From a virus, in the IMG/VR virus record IMGVR_UViG_3300027833_000053, positions 1 to 59,901 of that record: 59,901 nucleotides of DNA. One strand, given 5' to 3'. A model generated the notes under the pieces. It ran no database searches. It was not told the origin of the DNA and saw only the letters and a program-made list of their open reading frames with translations. Numbering within the stretch: the first letter of the stretch is position 1; each line of letters starts with the position of its first letter. A program made the translations under genes and the position numbers. This document shows, piece by piece, positions 1 to 8,010 of the stretch.

Positions 1-234
1 GAAATTGTTGACAACTTAACCGCAAACAACGTCTTCAAAGACGAAGAAAATGAAAACAAAGCAACACATATTGTTTTGTCTGTGCTTAAAACTTATCCAG
101 AAATAGGTGATAAAATAAAACCTAAAAAAAATCTAAAGGATAAAACATTAGCAGCTGTAGACATTGCACACAAAATGGTTGACTCAGCTTTCATTAAATT
201 AAAAGAAACTTTAAATCAAGAAGATGATGTATAA
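1..234 (+). CDS. C-terminal end of an unknown phage protein (5' truncated by window edge)
   Basis: An open frame runs from base 1 to a TAA at 232-234 and gives 77 residues without a start, so the N-terminus lies outside the window. The visible part is charged and probably helical, with a Lys-rich stretch followed by an acidic end (NQEDDV). It overlaps the next gene by 11 bases, as is common in this tightly packed plus-strand block. I do not recognise the family. Confidence 0.6.
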   Translation, partial: EIVDNLTANNVFKDEENENKATHIVLSVLKTYPEIGDKIKPKKNLKDKTLAAVDIAHKMVDSAFIKLKETLNQEDDV

Positions 235-487
235 AGAACTATCAGCAGATTTTTTAATCGCACAAGAAAATTACGAAATAATTGTATCGTATATATATCG
301 TTATGAATCAGCAACACATGAGCTTCCTGAACATAGAGAAGTAGAGGTCACAAAGGTACATTTACAGTCCTTAGATAAAAATGGATTGTGGGTTACTACA
401 GACATTACAGATTTGTTCTGGGACTTTATAGAAGTTGACTTTATAGAAGATATAGAAAATGAAGCGCACGAAAAATTAATAGGATAA
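224..487 (+). CDS. Small acidic hypothetical protein
   Basis: An 87-residue protein rich in Glu and Asp; its C-terminal third is especially acidic and aromatic (DITDLFWDFIEVDFIEDIE). Two consecutive ATG codons (224 and 227) are possible starts. It overlaps the preceding partial gene and is followed after 4 bases by the next, so the three are probably co-transcribed. No family recognised. Confidence 0.6.
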   Translation: MMYKELSADFLIAQENYEIIVSYIYRYESATHELPEHREVEVTKVHLQSLDKNGLWVTTDITDLFWDFIEVDFIEDIENEAHEKLIG

Positions 488-491
488 TATT

Positions 492-752
492 ATGGAAAAG
501 AAACAAGAATTACCAAAATGGTTTAACGGTGAACTTTATAAAGAGGGAGACGTTGTAGCAAATAGATTTACTGGAGAAGAGACACGGCTTAGTGCCGTGG
601 AACTTTCCATGTATGATTTTATTATAGGAGCTACTATTTTATTTGAACAAGGAATGTTCTTAGATGATAATAAAACACTCAATGAACACGCAGAAGGACT
701 GCAATGGTTTAGGCACACCAATCCAGAAGCCTATATGATTTTATTAGATTAA
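492..752 (+). CDS. Conserved marine-phage hypothetical protein (PKWFNGE / LSMYDFI type)
   Basis: An 86-residue protein with the pattern LPKWFNGE-x-Y-x-EGD-V near the start, ELSMYDFI-x-GA in the middle and LQWFRHTNPEAYMILLD at the end. From memory, small proteins with this layout recur in marine myoviruses and other aquatic phages, without known function. It sits 2 bases before a DUF1281-like gene. The family resemblance is fairly strong but the role is unknown. Confidence 0.65.
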   Translation: MEKKQELPKWFNGELYKEGDVVANRFTGEETRLSAVELSMYDFIIGATILFEQGMFLDDNKTLNEHAEGLQWFRHTNPEAYMILLD

Positions 753-754
753 CT

Positions 755-1270
755 ATGCCAAATTGGTGCTATAATCGTCTTGAAGTTCAAGGAACTGAAA
801 AAGACATGAATGAATTTTATACTTTATTTAGGGTAAACGACCACAAAACTTGTAAGGAGTTTAAAATGGATTGGTTTGTCCCAAGACCAGAGCATGAAGA
901 AGAAAATTGGTATGATTGGAATATATTAAACTGGGGTACTAAGTGGGATGTATATGAACCTAATTTAGATATTGAAAGTTCAATATTTATTGTTACTTTT
1001 GAAACCGCTTGGTCTCCTCCTGAGCAATTTTTTGAGAGTCTTACAGAGATGTTTCCAAATTTAACAATGGAAATGGAATACGAAGAACCAGGAATGGCTT
1101 TTTGTGGTATTATTCATTATTCAGACGGAGACATTGACCATAGTCAAGGAGAAATTATACAAGTTTCTGATTGCTGTGAAAAAGAAGTTGATTGGGACGA
1201 TGATTACGAATCGTCTTGCAGTAAATGCGGACAGGAATGTGAATCACAAGACGAGCATTCATATCATTAA
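755..1270 (+). CDS. DUF1281/Api92-like protein with C-terminal zinc ribbon
   Basis: A 171-residue protein opening with MPNWCYNRLEVQG, the hallmark of the DUF1281 (Api92-like, ferredoxin-like fold) family found in phages and mobile elements; function unknown. The middle holds the W-rich core (WNILNWGTKWD). Residues of about 135-165 add four Cys in CC-x(12)-C-x(2)-C order, which look like a zinc ribbon and suggest nucleic acid or protein binding. It lies directly before the replicative helicase, consistent with an early role. Confidence 0.75.
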   Translation: MPNWCYNRLEVQGTEKDMNEFYTLFRVNDHKTCKEFKMDWFVPRPEHEEENWYDWNILNWGTKWDVYEPNLDIESSIFIVTFETAWSPPEQFFESLTEMFPNLTMEMEYEEPGMAFCGIIHYSDGDIDHSQGEIIQVSDCCEKEVDWDDDYESSCSKCGQECESQDEHSYH

Positions 1271-1284
1271 ATAAATAAAACATT

Positions 1285-2571
1285 ATGACAAATACAGAAA
1301 GAGAAAAGTTTTTAATAGGCAAAGTCTTAATAAACCCTGAACTTTTTATCAAAGACGAAGACAGACTTATGAAAATTAAGTTAAACGAACCTAACTATAG
1401 TTTTCTTTGGGAAGCTATAAAGAAAGTTCACAAGTCTGGAACTAAGATAGACATGGTTACTATAGGTAAAGAAATAGGCATGGATAAAAACTCTCTTAGT
1501 GTTTTGTTTGACTGTGAAGCTTATGGTTACACAAGCTTTGATTTTAATTCCTTGATAGAAGACCTATCATATAGAAGTAAATATCAAACTATGGGTAATC
1601 TTTTATTGAACATAAATAATTTAATGCAAAAAAACGAGCCATTGGACACAATATCTGATGAGTTAAAGAAAGGCATAGAAATTATACAGACTGATGAGTC
1701 AGCTAATGACGAAAACATCGGAGGTCAATTAAAAGATTATTACACAACCTTAACAACACGTATGTCTACAGACGGGATAACTGGTGTAACAACTGGTTAT
1801 TCCTGTCTTGACAATTTCACTAACGGTTTACAACCAACAGACTTAACAATAATAGGTGCTGCTTCATCTATGGGTAAGACAAGCTTTGCTCTAAACGTAG
1901 CGTATAACGCTGTACGTGCTAAACACCCAGTTGCAGTATTTAGTTATGAGATGTCTGCTCCACAATTATTACAAAGAATTATAAGTATAGAGTCAGGAGT
2001 ATCTTTAAGAGAATTAAATCAAGGCGCAATAGACAAAGAGCAGTTGAAATTAATCAACAAAGCTATAGGCGTTATTGAAGACTTACCATTAAAGATTGAT
2101 GACTGTAAAAGAACATCATTAAGTTATTTAACCGCAAAAATTAGAAAATATGCTATTAATGACAATGTGCAGGTGGTATTTATCGACTACCTCCAACTCG
2201 TTTCCGTCCAAGGAAAAAAGAACGGAACAAGAGAACAAGAAGTATCAATGGTTGCAAGGACGCTCAAAAATCTTGCAAAGGAACTTAATATCTCTGTTAT
2301 AGCTTTATCGCAATTAAACAGAGGTGTCTCGTTTAGAGGCAATCCAAAACCTACAATGTCAGACTTGAGAGAATCAGGCGAAATCGAACAAGCAGCGGAT
2401 ATAGTTTGTCTACTATTTAGACCAGAATACTACAACATCCCATCACTTGAAGACGGAACTGACGCTGCTGGACTTGCGCAAATCATATTTGCAAAAGGTC
2501 GTAACATAGGTGTAGGAGAAATTAACATGAGTTTTGACTCAAGTAGAACTAAATTCACATCATTAATTTAA
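1285..2571 (+). CDS. DnaB-type replicative DNA helicase
   Basis: A 428-residue protein with a DnaB layout: a short helical N-terminal domain (residues 1-130) and a RecA-like motor. The Walker A motif GAASSMGKT is at residues 191-199, the SYEMS motif follows near 223, Walker B VVFIDYLQL is at 297-305, LSQLNRG is near 343, and FAKGRNIGVG near 402 fits the arginine-finger/beta-hairpin region. It should form a ring that unwinds the phage replication fork. No primase domain is fused and none is seen nearby, so priming may use the host DnaG or a phage gene outside the window. It shares the early block with SSB-like and annealing proteins. Confidence 0.93.
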   Translation: MTNTEREKFLIGKVLINPELFIKDEDRLMKIKLNEPNYSFLWEAIKKVHKSGTKIDMVTIGKEIGMDKNSLSVLFDCEAYGYTSFDFNSLIEDLSYRSKYQTMGNLLLNINNLMQKNEPLDTISDELKKGIEIIQTDESANDENIGGQLKDYYTTLTTRMSTDGITGVTTGYSCLDNFTNGLQPTDLTIIGAASSMGKTSFALNVAYNAVRAKHPVAVFSYEMSAPQLLQRIISIESGVSLRELNQGAIDKEQLKLINKAIGVIEDLPLKIDDCKRTSLSYLTAKIRKYAINDNVQVVFIDYLQLVSVQGKKNGTREQEVSMVARTLKNLAKELNISVIALSQLNRGVSFRGNPKPTMSDLRESGEIEQAADIVCLLFRPEYYNIPSLEDGTDAAGLAQIIFAKGRNIGVGEINMSFDSSRTKFTSLI

Positions 2572-2575
2572 AATT

Positions 2576-2725
2576 ATGAACGAAATAAACATTATCGGAG
2601 GAGCATTCTTAGGCGTATTAGCCTTAGTTGTTTGCGCTGTTTTGGCAGTAAATTTACTACCATTTATAGCATTATTTATTATAGGTTTTTCTGTAATTAA
2701 ATTAAAAAAATTCTTTAATAAGTAA
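2576..2725 (+). CDS. 49-residue membrane protein
   Basis: A short frame starts at an ATG preceded by AAATT, 4 bases after the helicase stop. The product has two adjoining hydrophobic segments (residues 5-25 and 27-42) and a basic tail (KLKKFFNK), so it is probably a small inner-membrane protein with cytosolic ends. It resembles no family I know. Its start context and position inside the operon support its being real. Confidence 0.55.
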   Translation: MNEINIIGGAFLGVLALVVCAVLAVNLLPFIALFIIGFSVIKLKKFFNK

Positions 2726-2765
2726 AAGTTATTTATTATTTTAGCAAAGTATTTAAAAATAATTT

Positions 2766-2990
2766 ATGTCAAATTATGAAAAAATAATAGCTAAAGTATC
2801 TCACCGAACTGGCTTTAGTAAATCAACCGTCCGTTCTATTTTACACAGAATCTTCAAAGAAATAGGATTTATACTTATTACAAGTAAATCACCAATCTTA
2901 ATAAGAAGATTTATTAAAATAGTTATGGCTGCTGTTGTTCTAAAAAAGTTAGACAGAGATATTAAAAGTTATGAAACAAGAAACAAATAA
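2766..2990 (+). CDS. Small HU/IHF-like or HTH DNA-binding protein
   Basis: A 74-residue basic protein. The first 45 residues follow the HU/IHF pattern: an amphipathic helix, TGFSKSTVRSIL matching the second HU helix, then a short hydrophobic strand region (SPILIRRF) where HU has its GFG turn. The DNA-binding arm is absent, so it would be a truncated HU core or a simple helix-turn-helix. It could compact DNA or regulate early genes. Family assignment is tentative. Confidence 0.5.
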   Translation: MSNYEKIIAKVSHRTGFSKSTVRSILHRIFKEIGFILITSKSPILIRRFIKIVMAAVVLKKLDRDIKSYETRNK

Positions 2991-3003
2991 TAAAAAACTA
3001 ATT

Positions 3004-3117
3004 ATGAAAACAAATTATGATAAACTATTTAATGTGTTAAGTAAATGGTATAACGAAAAGCAAATTGATGAAATTTGGGAACTATTAAAAAAATACGATA
3101 AACAATTAAGTAAATAA
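3004..3117 (+). CDS. 37-residue hypothetical protein
   Basis: A short frame from the ATG at 3004, which has the AATTATG context typical of this phage, to TAA at 3115-3117. An in-frame ATG at 2971 (48 residues, overlapping the previous gene) is possible but less likely. The product is a charged, probably helical peptide (FNVLSKWYNEKQIDEIWELL). It lies 4 bases before the Rad52-like gene. Function unknown. Confidence 0.45.
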   Translation: MKTNYDKLFNVLSKWYNEKQIDEIWELLKKYDKQLSK

Positions 3118-3121
3118 AATT

Positions 3122-3655
3122 ATGGATTTTAAAAAACTAAATCAACCAGTAGAATTAAGTCAGATAGACTTTAGAGTACAATCAATTAACAAAGGAGGTT
3201 ATGCAACCATCTTAGCGTATAAAGACGCAAGGTATGACATGAATGTCCTAGACAAAGCTGTAGGCCCTGAGAATTGGTCTAAACGCTATGAGGTAATAGA
3301 CAGCAGACTTTATTGTTCTGTTGGTATTTACAACCCAGAAACAAAAGAATGGGTTTGGAAACAAGACGTAGGTACTGAGTCTAATACAGAAGCAGAAAAA
3401 GGTCAAGCTTCAGACGCATTTAAACGTGCTTGCTTTAATTGGGGAATAGGTCGTGAGCTTTACGACTTTCCACTAATACAAGCTAAACTTGACTCAAGCG
3501 AGTTTCAAGAAATAGGCGGTAGACCTAAAGCTACTTGGGGATTAAAACTCAAAGAGTGGACTTGGGGAGACAAAAGAGATGAAAATGGACAGCTTGTTCA
3601 GTTAGCTGCCAAAGACCAAAATGGTAAAGTAAGATTTAACTGGAAAAAATTCTAA
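3122..3655 (+). CDS. Rad52/Rad22-type single-strand annealing protein
   Basis: A 177-residue protein matching the phage Rad52/Rad22 annealing family. The signature is near residues 80-115: DVGTES-N-x-E-x-EKGQASDAFKRAC followed by FNWGIGRELYDFP, which forms the DNA-binding core of the oligomeric ring. Such proteins anneal complementary ssDNA during recombination-dependent replication and repair. An SSB-like protein follows immediately and a PD-(D/E)XK nuclease lies 2 kb downstream; together they make a Red/RecET-like recombination set. The AATTATG context supports the start. Confidence 0.88.
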   Translation: MDFKKLNQPVELSQIDFRVQSINKGGYATILAYKDARYDMNVLDKAVGPENWSKRYEVIDSRLYCSVGIYNPETKEWVWKQDVGTESNTEAEKGQASDAFKRACFNWGIGRELYDFPLIQAKLDSSEFQEIGGRPKATWGLKLKEWTWGDKRDENGQLVQLAAKDQNGKVRFNWKKF

Positions 3656-3682
3656 TTAATAAATTATTAAAACATTAAAATT

Positions 3683-4312
3683 ATGACAATGGAAGCATTC
3701 AACTTAGCAAATTTCAAAGGAGGACAAACTAACCCTAAGGGTTCTGATGGTAAATACCCAGAAAGAGCTACTCCAGGAGGATATTTATGTACCGTAACAG
3801 GACTTAAAAATTCTTCTGAGATAGAGGGTTACACAAGCTCACCTTTTATTGAGTTCTATCTTTTAACAGAAGATGGTAAACAAGCAAATGCAAGATTTTG
3901 GGTTGTAAAACAAACCGACAAAGACAGCACTAAAGAATGGAAAAAGAAACAACTAAAAGATTTCTTAATGAACTGCGGTGTTACTGAATTTAACTCAGAC
4001 GCAGAAGCTTGTAAGTCTGCTGTAAACAGACGCGTACAGGTTGCTCTTGTTTCTGAAGAGTACGTAGGTAAAGATAAAGAAACTGGTACTTTAGTTAAAA
4101 GAACTGCTGTAAAATACCTATGGTCTTCTAAGATAGGTAAGAAACTTACTTATAATTCTAAGTACAACAAAGTGCTGTCTGCTGATGACCAACAATTATT
4201 AGACGGCATGGACGCATTAAAAAGTAAGTTTGATACTGAACCTGTTGCACCTAAATCGTTCACTAGACCTGCTGCGGCTACGTTGCCAGAGGACACAGAC
4301 TTACCATTTTAA
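3683..4312 (+). CDS. Single-stranded DNA-binding-like protein
   Basis: A 209-residue protein. Its body is beta-rich with a conserved opening (PGGYLCTVTG) and an aromatic pattern compatible with an OB-like fold. A Pro/Ala-rich linker (residues 180-200) leads to an acidic tip EDTDLPF, very similar to the SSB C-terminal partner-binding peptide DDDIPF. It probably coats ssDNA and recruits partners. Its place between annealing protein and RusA-like resolvase supports this. The first two Met codons (3683, 3689) are both possible starts. Confidence 0.72.
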   Translation: MTMEAFNLANFKGGQTNPKGSDGKYPERATPGGYLCTVTGLKNSSEIEGYTSSPFIEFYLLTEDGKQANARFWVVKQTDKDSTKEWKKKQLKDFLMNCGVTEFNSDAEACKSAVNRRVQVALVSEEYVGKDKETGTLVKRTAVKYLWSSKIGKKLTYNSKYNKVLSADDQQLLDGMDALKSKFDTEPVAPKSFTRPAAATLPEDTDLPF

Positions 4313-4331
4313 TTAACTAATAACATCTGTT

Positions 4332-4697
4332 ATGAACGAGATATTTATAGGGGGTAACGTACCCTCAAGCAAAAACGGAAAGAGATGGACTGGCAAAATG
4401 CTAATTCACTCTAAGACTGTAATGACTTATATAAGTGCTACAAAAGCTGACTACTTGTCGAACAAGGAGAAGTTTAAAGCTATGCTTGTAGGTAAGGAAG
4501 CTCCCTATAAAATATCTTTTGAATTTATAAGAGGCTCAAGACACAGGTTTGATTACATAAATCCTTGTCAGACTGTACAAGACTTAATGGTTAAGTACGA
4601 CTGGATAGAGGATGACAACTGTGAATTTATAATTCCTTCTTTTGAGCCGTACACTTATAATAAAGAAGAAGCAGGTGTAATAATAAGAGTATTATGA
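4332..4697 (+). CDS. RusA-like Holliday junction resolvase
   Basis: A 121-residue protein, the usual length for RusA endonucleases. It begins with a strand and the PSSKNGKRW motif, equivalent to the P-x-S-x-N-x-x-R segment of RusA. A second conserved region, FDYINPCQTVQDLM followed by W-I-EDDN, replaces the usual D-x-DN...DD metal-binding layout, so at least one acidic residue is shifted or changed. It would cut four-way junctions made by recombination before packaging. It overlaps the next gene by 4 bases. Confidence 0.72.
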   Translation: MNEIFIGGNVPSSKNGKRWTGKMLIHSKTVMTYISATKADYLSNKEKFKAMLVGKEAPYKISFEFIRGSRHRFDYINPCQTVQDLMVKYDWIEDDNCEFIIPSFEPYTYNKEEAGVIIRVL

Positions 4698-5155
4698 AAG
4701 AATTAGATAATGCAAAAGAATTTATAAAACACTACTTAAATTACAATCATGTTAATTATGATGAGTTTATGGGTAAATGTAGAGAAAGACAGTTAGTTTA
4801 TCATAGAACAATAGTTAGCGTAGTCTTAGTTAAAATGTTTGACTTAGGACTTGTTGACTGCGGTAGACTTATAAACCGAGACCACTCTTCAATTATACAT
4901 CATTGTAAGAAATTTGAAGACTTGTGTGGTATATACAAAGAGTACAATACCTCATACGCTCAGGCGGTAGGTCTTGCTAACATATACATACAAGACGAAG
5001 TTACAAATGATTTTGTTTCTTCTATCCTTACAAGCAATAGTAAGCTTAGAGAAAAGCTTTTAAATAAAGGTAGAATTATAGAAAACTTACAGGCAGAAAA
5101 CGTAGGCCTTAAACTACAGATAAAAAAATTAAAAAAAGAATTAGATTATGTTTAA
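4694..5155 (+). CDS. DnaA domain IV-like DNA-binding protein with coiled-coil tail
   Basis: A 153-residue protein. Residues 25-75 match DnaA domain IV: RERQLVYHR aligns with the basic loop, then an amphipathic helix, and NRDHSSIIHHCKKF (from residue 61) matches the DnaA signature GRDHSTVLHA-x-KK. No AAA+ domain is present. Residues 110-153 are a Lys/Glu/Leu-rich coiled coil. It could bind DnaA boxes in the phage origin and recruit or compete with host initiator. The start overlaps the RusA-like stop as ATGA. Confidence 0.7.
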   Translation: MKELDNAKEFIKHYLNYNHVNYDEFMGKCRERQLVYHRTIVSVVLVKMFDLGLVDCGRLINRDHSSIIHHCKKFEDLCGIYKEYNTSYAQAVGLANIYIQDEVTNDFVSSILTSNSKLREKLLNKGRIIENLQAENVGLKLQIKKLKKELDYV

Positions 5156-5399
5156 TAAGAAAAAAGAAAAAGCTTTTTTAGATGCTTTAGCAAATCAAGA
5201 ATATACTATAATGGTTGTAGAACACGTCTTAGAACAAATGAAAGATGTTTGTGTTACTCCTGAGCATTACGATGACCTTATTGGAAATGTAAATAAGTTG
5301 TATAACGACATACATGAGACTGCAAAACATTTACCCAACTATGAATTGTATAAAAAAGAGTTTAGAAAACAAGATTTAAAACCAGAAGAAAATGAATAG
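5148..5399 (+). CDS. Small helical hypothetical protein
   Basis: An 83-residue charged protein, mostly predicted helix, beginning with a basic stretch (MFNKKKEKAFLD) and ending acidic (KPEENE). It overlaps both neighbours by 8 bases, which argues for translational coupling with the DnaA domain IV-like gene. No family recognised. Confidence 0.6.
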   Translation: MFNKKKEKAFLDALANQEYTIMVVEHVLEQMKDVCVTPEHYDDLIGNVNKLYNDIHETAKHLPNYELYKKEFRKQDLKPEENE

Positions 5400-5589
5400 A
5401 AATAGTTATAAAAACGAATGGACTCCTATTAAAGATTTGGACATAAGAAAAAAAGCTGAGTTAGCTTCTATTTTACATTTTAAAGAAGGCTACAGTGTAA
5501 AAGAAATAGCTGATAGATTTAGTCTTTCTGAAACTAGAATAAGAGAATACTTTAAACAAAATCAAGAAACAGAACAAGATAATATATAA
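5392..5589 (+). CDS. Small helix-turn-helix protein
   Basis: A 65-residue protein whose residues 20-52 form a helix-turn-helix of the sigma-70 region 4/transposase type: ELASILHFKEGYSVKEIADRF-SLSETRIREYF. It probably binds DNA and may regulate early transcription. It overlaps the upstream gene by 8 bases and ends 4 bases before the nuclease gene. Confidence 0.62.
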   Translation: MNRNSYKNEWTPIKDLDIRKKAELASILHFKEGYSVKEIADRFSLSETRIREYFKQNQETEQDNI

Positions 5590-5593
5590 AACT

Positions 5594-6415
5594 ATGATAA
5601 ATCAAGATAATTATTACGAAGACAAATCACATATCACAAACTCTATGCTAGGCTGGTTAAATGAAAGTCCTGCTTATTTTAAATCACAAATAGAATCACA
5701 ATCTACTTCTACAGAACCAATGATATTTGGCTCTGCCTTTCATTGCAAAGTTTTAGAACCAGAAAAGTTTGATGACTTATATTATATTATTCCAAAAATT
5801 GACAAAAGAACTAAACCTGGTAAAGAAGCTTTTGCTAAACATTTGCTTCTTGCTGGAAACAAAATAATACTTACGACAGAACAATACTCTAAAATTCTAG
5901 GAATGGAAGAGGCTGTCAATAACAACGAAACAATGAAAGAGTTGTTTTCGTGTAATAAAGCCGTTAAAGAGTCTGTAAACGTATGGACAGAGAGTATTAG
6001 AGACGACAACGATGAGACTCACATAATTAAGTGTAAAAGTTTAATAGACCTAAGAAGAGACGCTGATGATTTAGTAGTAGACTTAAAGACTACTGCTTCA
6101 GTTAAAGCGTTTACTTCAAGTATTAAAAAGTTTGGATATGATAGACAGGCTGCGTATTACCTAAGAGGTCTTATAGCTAATAAACTTGTAAGTCCAAATG
6201 CAAGGTTTGTGTTTGGTGTTGTAGAAAAACAACCTCCTTTTGAGATAGCTATGTTTGAGTTAGACGCTTCTGTTATGGAGGTTGCTAACGAAAAGATAGA
6301 CCATTTACTTGGAATATATCAAAAGTGTTTGTCTGAAGACTGCTACCCAAAGCGTTACGAAAGGTTTGATGGAAAATTAAACTTAGTAACGTTAACTGCT
6401 GAAGATTTATATTAA
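5594..6415 (+). CDS. PD-(D/E)XK exonuclease (RecE/lambda exonuclease-like)
   Basis: A 273-residue protein of the phage PD-(D/E)XK nuclease type related to the nuclease domain of RecE (exonuclease VIII, DUF3799-like). The conserved early part contains S-x-F-H-x-K-x-LEP (FGSAFHCKVLEPEKFDD). The catalytic core is IDLRRDADDLVVDLKTTAS with D163 and K165 as the D-x-K pair, followed by FGYDRQAAYYLRGL, a typical downstream motif. It would resect dsDNA 5' ends to give ssDNA for the Rad52-like annealer upstream. Confidence 0.82.
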   Translation: MINQDNYYEDKSHITNSMLGWLNESPAYFKSQIESQSTSTEPMIFGSAFHCKVLEPEKFDDLYYIIPKIDKRTKPGKEAFAKHLLLAGNKIILTTEQYSKILGMEEAVNNNETMKELFSCNKAVKESVNVWTESIRDDNDETHIIKCKSLIDLRRDADDLVVDLKTTASVKAFTSSIKKFGYDRQAAYYLRGLIANKLVSPNARFVFGVVEKQPPFEIAMFELDASVMEVANEKIDHLLGIYQKCLSEDCYPKRYERFDGKLNLVTLTAEDLY

Positions 6416-6433
6416 CATATTAATTAAGAAAAA

Positions 6434-6652
6434 ATGAAATTAAATTTTAAAATGACTGTTAAAGCTCTTAGCATAACGCAAGAAGAGTTTGGAAAAATTA
6501 TAAATGTTGCTGGTACAACAAGAAGCAAGTACATTAAAAATCCAAAAGAACTAAGGATAAAACATATAGAGCTTTTATCTAAACATCCTAAGTTTATAGA
6601 GGCTGGACTGCAATTTGAAGACTTAGTATACTTAACATTAAAAAGCAAATAG
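6434..6652 (+). CDS. Small HTH-like hypothetical protein
   Basis: A 72-residue basic protein. Residues 7-45 read like a Cro/CI-type helix-turn-helix: MTVKALSITQEEFGKIINV-AGTTRSKYIKNP, where SITQEEFGKIINV is helix 2 and TTRSKYI the recognition helix. A second in-frame ATG at 6452 would give 66 residues. It may be a small regulator; confidence in the fold is moderate. Confidence 0.5.
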   Translation: MKLNFKMTVKALSITQEEFGKIINVAGTTRSKYIKNPKELRIKHIELLSKHPKFIEAGLQFEDLVYLTLKSK

Positions 6653-6654
6653 TT

Positions 6655-7044
6655 ATGAAAAACACAGTTGTATTTGAAGGAGGAATAGATGGCATAAGAA
6701 CTATGGCAGACTCCTCGTTAAAAGTAGTGCTAGGAACTCCAGAGTTGTCAGCAGAAACAATGACTAGACTTTTTGCTCTTTTAAAAAAACCAGGATACGT
6801 GGTAATTTCTACTTCACCTGTTCAGAAAGAAATGGTAGACTTGGTAGAGACAGCAGGTCAAGAGGCTGAGTTTGAAACTAAAACTCCAAGTCAAAGAATG
6901 CGAAATGTAATATATAGACTTTGGGAAAAAGAACAGCCAACTGAAGTAGGCCCTGATGGCGGTACTCAGTACTTAGAGTTTGACTTATACTACAGACGCA
7001 AGATGAATAACATTATAGAACATTTAAAAACAAAATTAGACTAA
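6655..7044 (+). CDS. Conserved phage hypothetical protein, recombination-associated
   Basis: A 129-residue protein with an alpha/beta beginning (GIRTMADSSLKVVLGTPELSAETMTRLFALL), a strand (YVVISTS), a SPSQRMRNVIYRLWE-like segment (TPSQRMRNVIYRLWE) and a C-terminal helix ending in IEHLKTKLD. From memory, proteins of this layout are common beside phage recombination genes, with no established role. It shares a TAATG junction with the next gene. Confidence 0.6.
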   Translation: MKNTVVFEGGIDGIRTMADSSLKVVLGTPELSAETMTRLFALLKKPGYVVISTSPVQKEMVDLVETAGQEAEFETKTPSQRMRNVIYRLWEKEQPTEVGPDGGTQYLEFDLYYRRKMNNIIEHLKTKLD

Positions 7045-7280
7045 TGCAAAAAAAAGGAAGCTTGGATAGAATCAGAGCAAAGTACCCTGGTTACTATCAG
7101 AAAAAATCATCAAACTGGAAGAAAGAAAAAGAAATAAGAGATTTAGCTATTAAAAAAAACGTGTCCCAAATCGCACCAAGAAGCGCGAATATGGGATTGA
7201 ACTGTCGACAATTTGTCGATTATTCAAATGCAATAAACAGTATGGATGAAAACATTAATAAATTATTTAAACTTTTATAA
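7044..7280 (+). CDS. Small basic hypothetical protein
   Basis: A 78-residue protein with a strongly basic first half (RIRAKYPGYYQKKSSNWKKEKE) that could bind nucleic acid, and a neutral helical end. Its ATG overlaps the previous TAA by one base (TAATG), so it is probably translated by coupling. No family recognised. Confidence 0.55.
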   Translation: MQKKGSLDRIRAKYPGYYQKKSSNWKKEKEIRDLAIKKNVSQIAPRSANMGLNCRQFVDYSNAINSMDENINKLFKLL

Positions 7281-7282
7281 TT

Positions 7283-7531
7283 ATGGATTTACTAAATACT
7301 GAAAACTTAATTGAATTACACGAAAAGTTAAACGAGTTTGCGACTTACTGCAAGAACAAAACTGGACATGAAGCATATAAATTGATTAAAAATGAATTGG
7401 TTGATAAGGTTAAATCGTACCCTCGTGATGGAAGCAAAGAAGGTCTATTAAGAGATGAAGGTTATGACAGAGCGATAAGTCAAGTGCTAACATTGCTTCA
7501 TGAAACGTATAGTGTAAAGATAGATTTTTAA
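7283..7531 (+). CDS. Small hypothetical protein
   Basis: An 82-residue, mostly helical charged protein, starting at an ATAATTATG context 2 bases after the previous gene. The centre contains GSKEGLLRDEGYDRAISQVLTLL. I do not recognise it. Confidence 0.55.
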   Translation: MDLLNTENLIELHEKLNEFATYCKNKTGHEAYKLIKNELVDKVKSYPRDGSKEGLLRDEGYDRAISQVLTLLHETYSVKIDF

Positions 7532-7560
7532 CCCAAATAAATTATAATAGAATAGAAACA

Positions 7561-8010
7561 ATGACAGAATTTAAAAAGTATTTAAAAGAAGCAAGAGAAG
7601 AATTTGGCAAAGAAGTAAGTAAATATAATGTATCTGATAATTTGCAATTAAGAACTGCTTGTGATAGCTTCTTGATTGCCTTTGACCAAGCAACAGAAAA
7701 AGCTATTAATTATACACATTGTTGTAAGGAAAAAATAAGATTAGCGATAAACCAAATACCAATAAATAATTGTGATGGTTCTGCAAACGAGGATGCTATA
7801 AAAGCAGTAAGATATTTACAAGAGGTAAGCGAAGCTATTAATTATACAGATTGTTGTACGGAATTGCCGACAAGTACACAATTACTTTCGGATTGTAAAA
7901 AACGATTTAAAGAATTAGAGGGAAAAGGAAACCTTGATTATAGAAGCTATCAAAATGGGTATTTAGATAGCTTTAGCAAAAATGTAGTAAGTAAAATAAA
8001 TGGAAATTAA
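7561..8010 (+). CDS. Hypothetical protein with internal Cys-Cys repeat
   Basis: A 149-residue helical protein with two in-frame copies of an A-INYT-x-CC motif at residues 50-57 and 94-101, 44 residues apart. The coding DNA of the two copies is nearly identical. The paired CC dipeptides could bind metal or form disulfides. A 29-base leader separates it from the upstream gene. No family recognised; this gene and the next may be a recent insertion into the early operon, but that is inference. Confidence 0.55.
   Translation: MTEFKKYLKEAREEFGKEVSKYNVSDNLQLRTACDSFLIAFDQATEKAINYTHCCKEKIRLAINQIPINNCDGSANEDAIKAVRYLQEVSEAINYTDCCTELPTSTQLLSDCKKRFKELEGKGNLDYRSYQNGYLDSFSKNVVSKINGN
7701..7863 (+). repeat. 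Pair of 31-base direct repeats, in frame
   Basis: Bases 7701-7731 and 7833-7863 match at 29 of 31 positions by eye. They are 132 bases apart (exactly 44 codons) and both encode the A-INYT-x-CC motif in the same frame. Synonymous sites are conserved as well, so the copies are either recent or homogenised. Confidence 0.75.
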
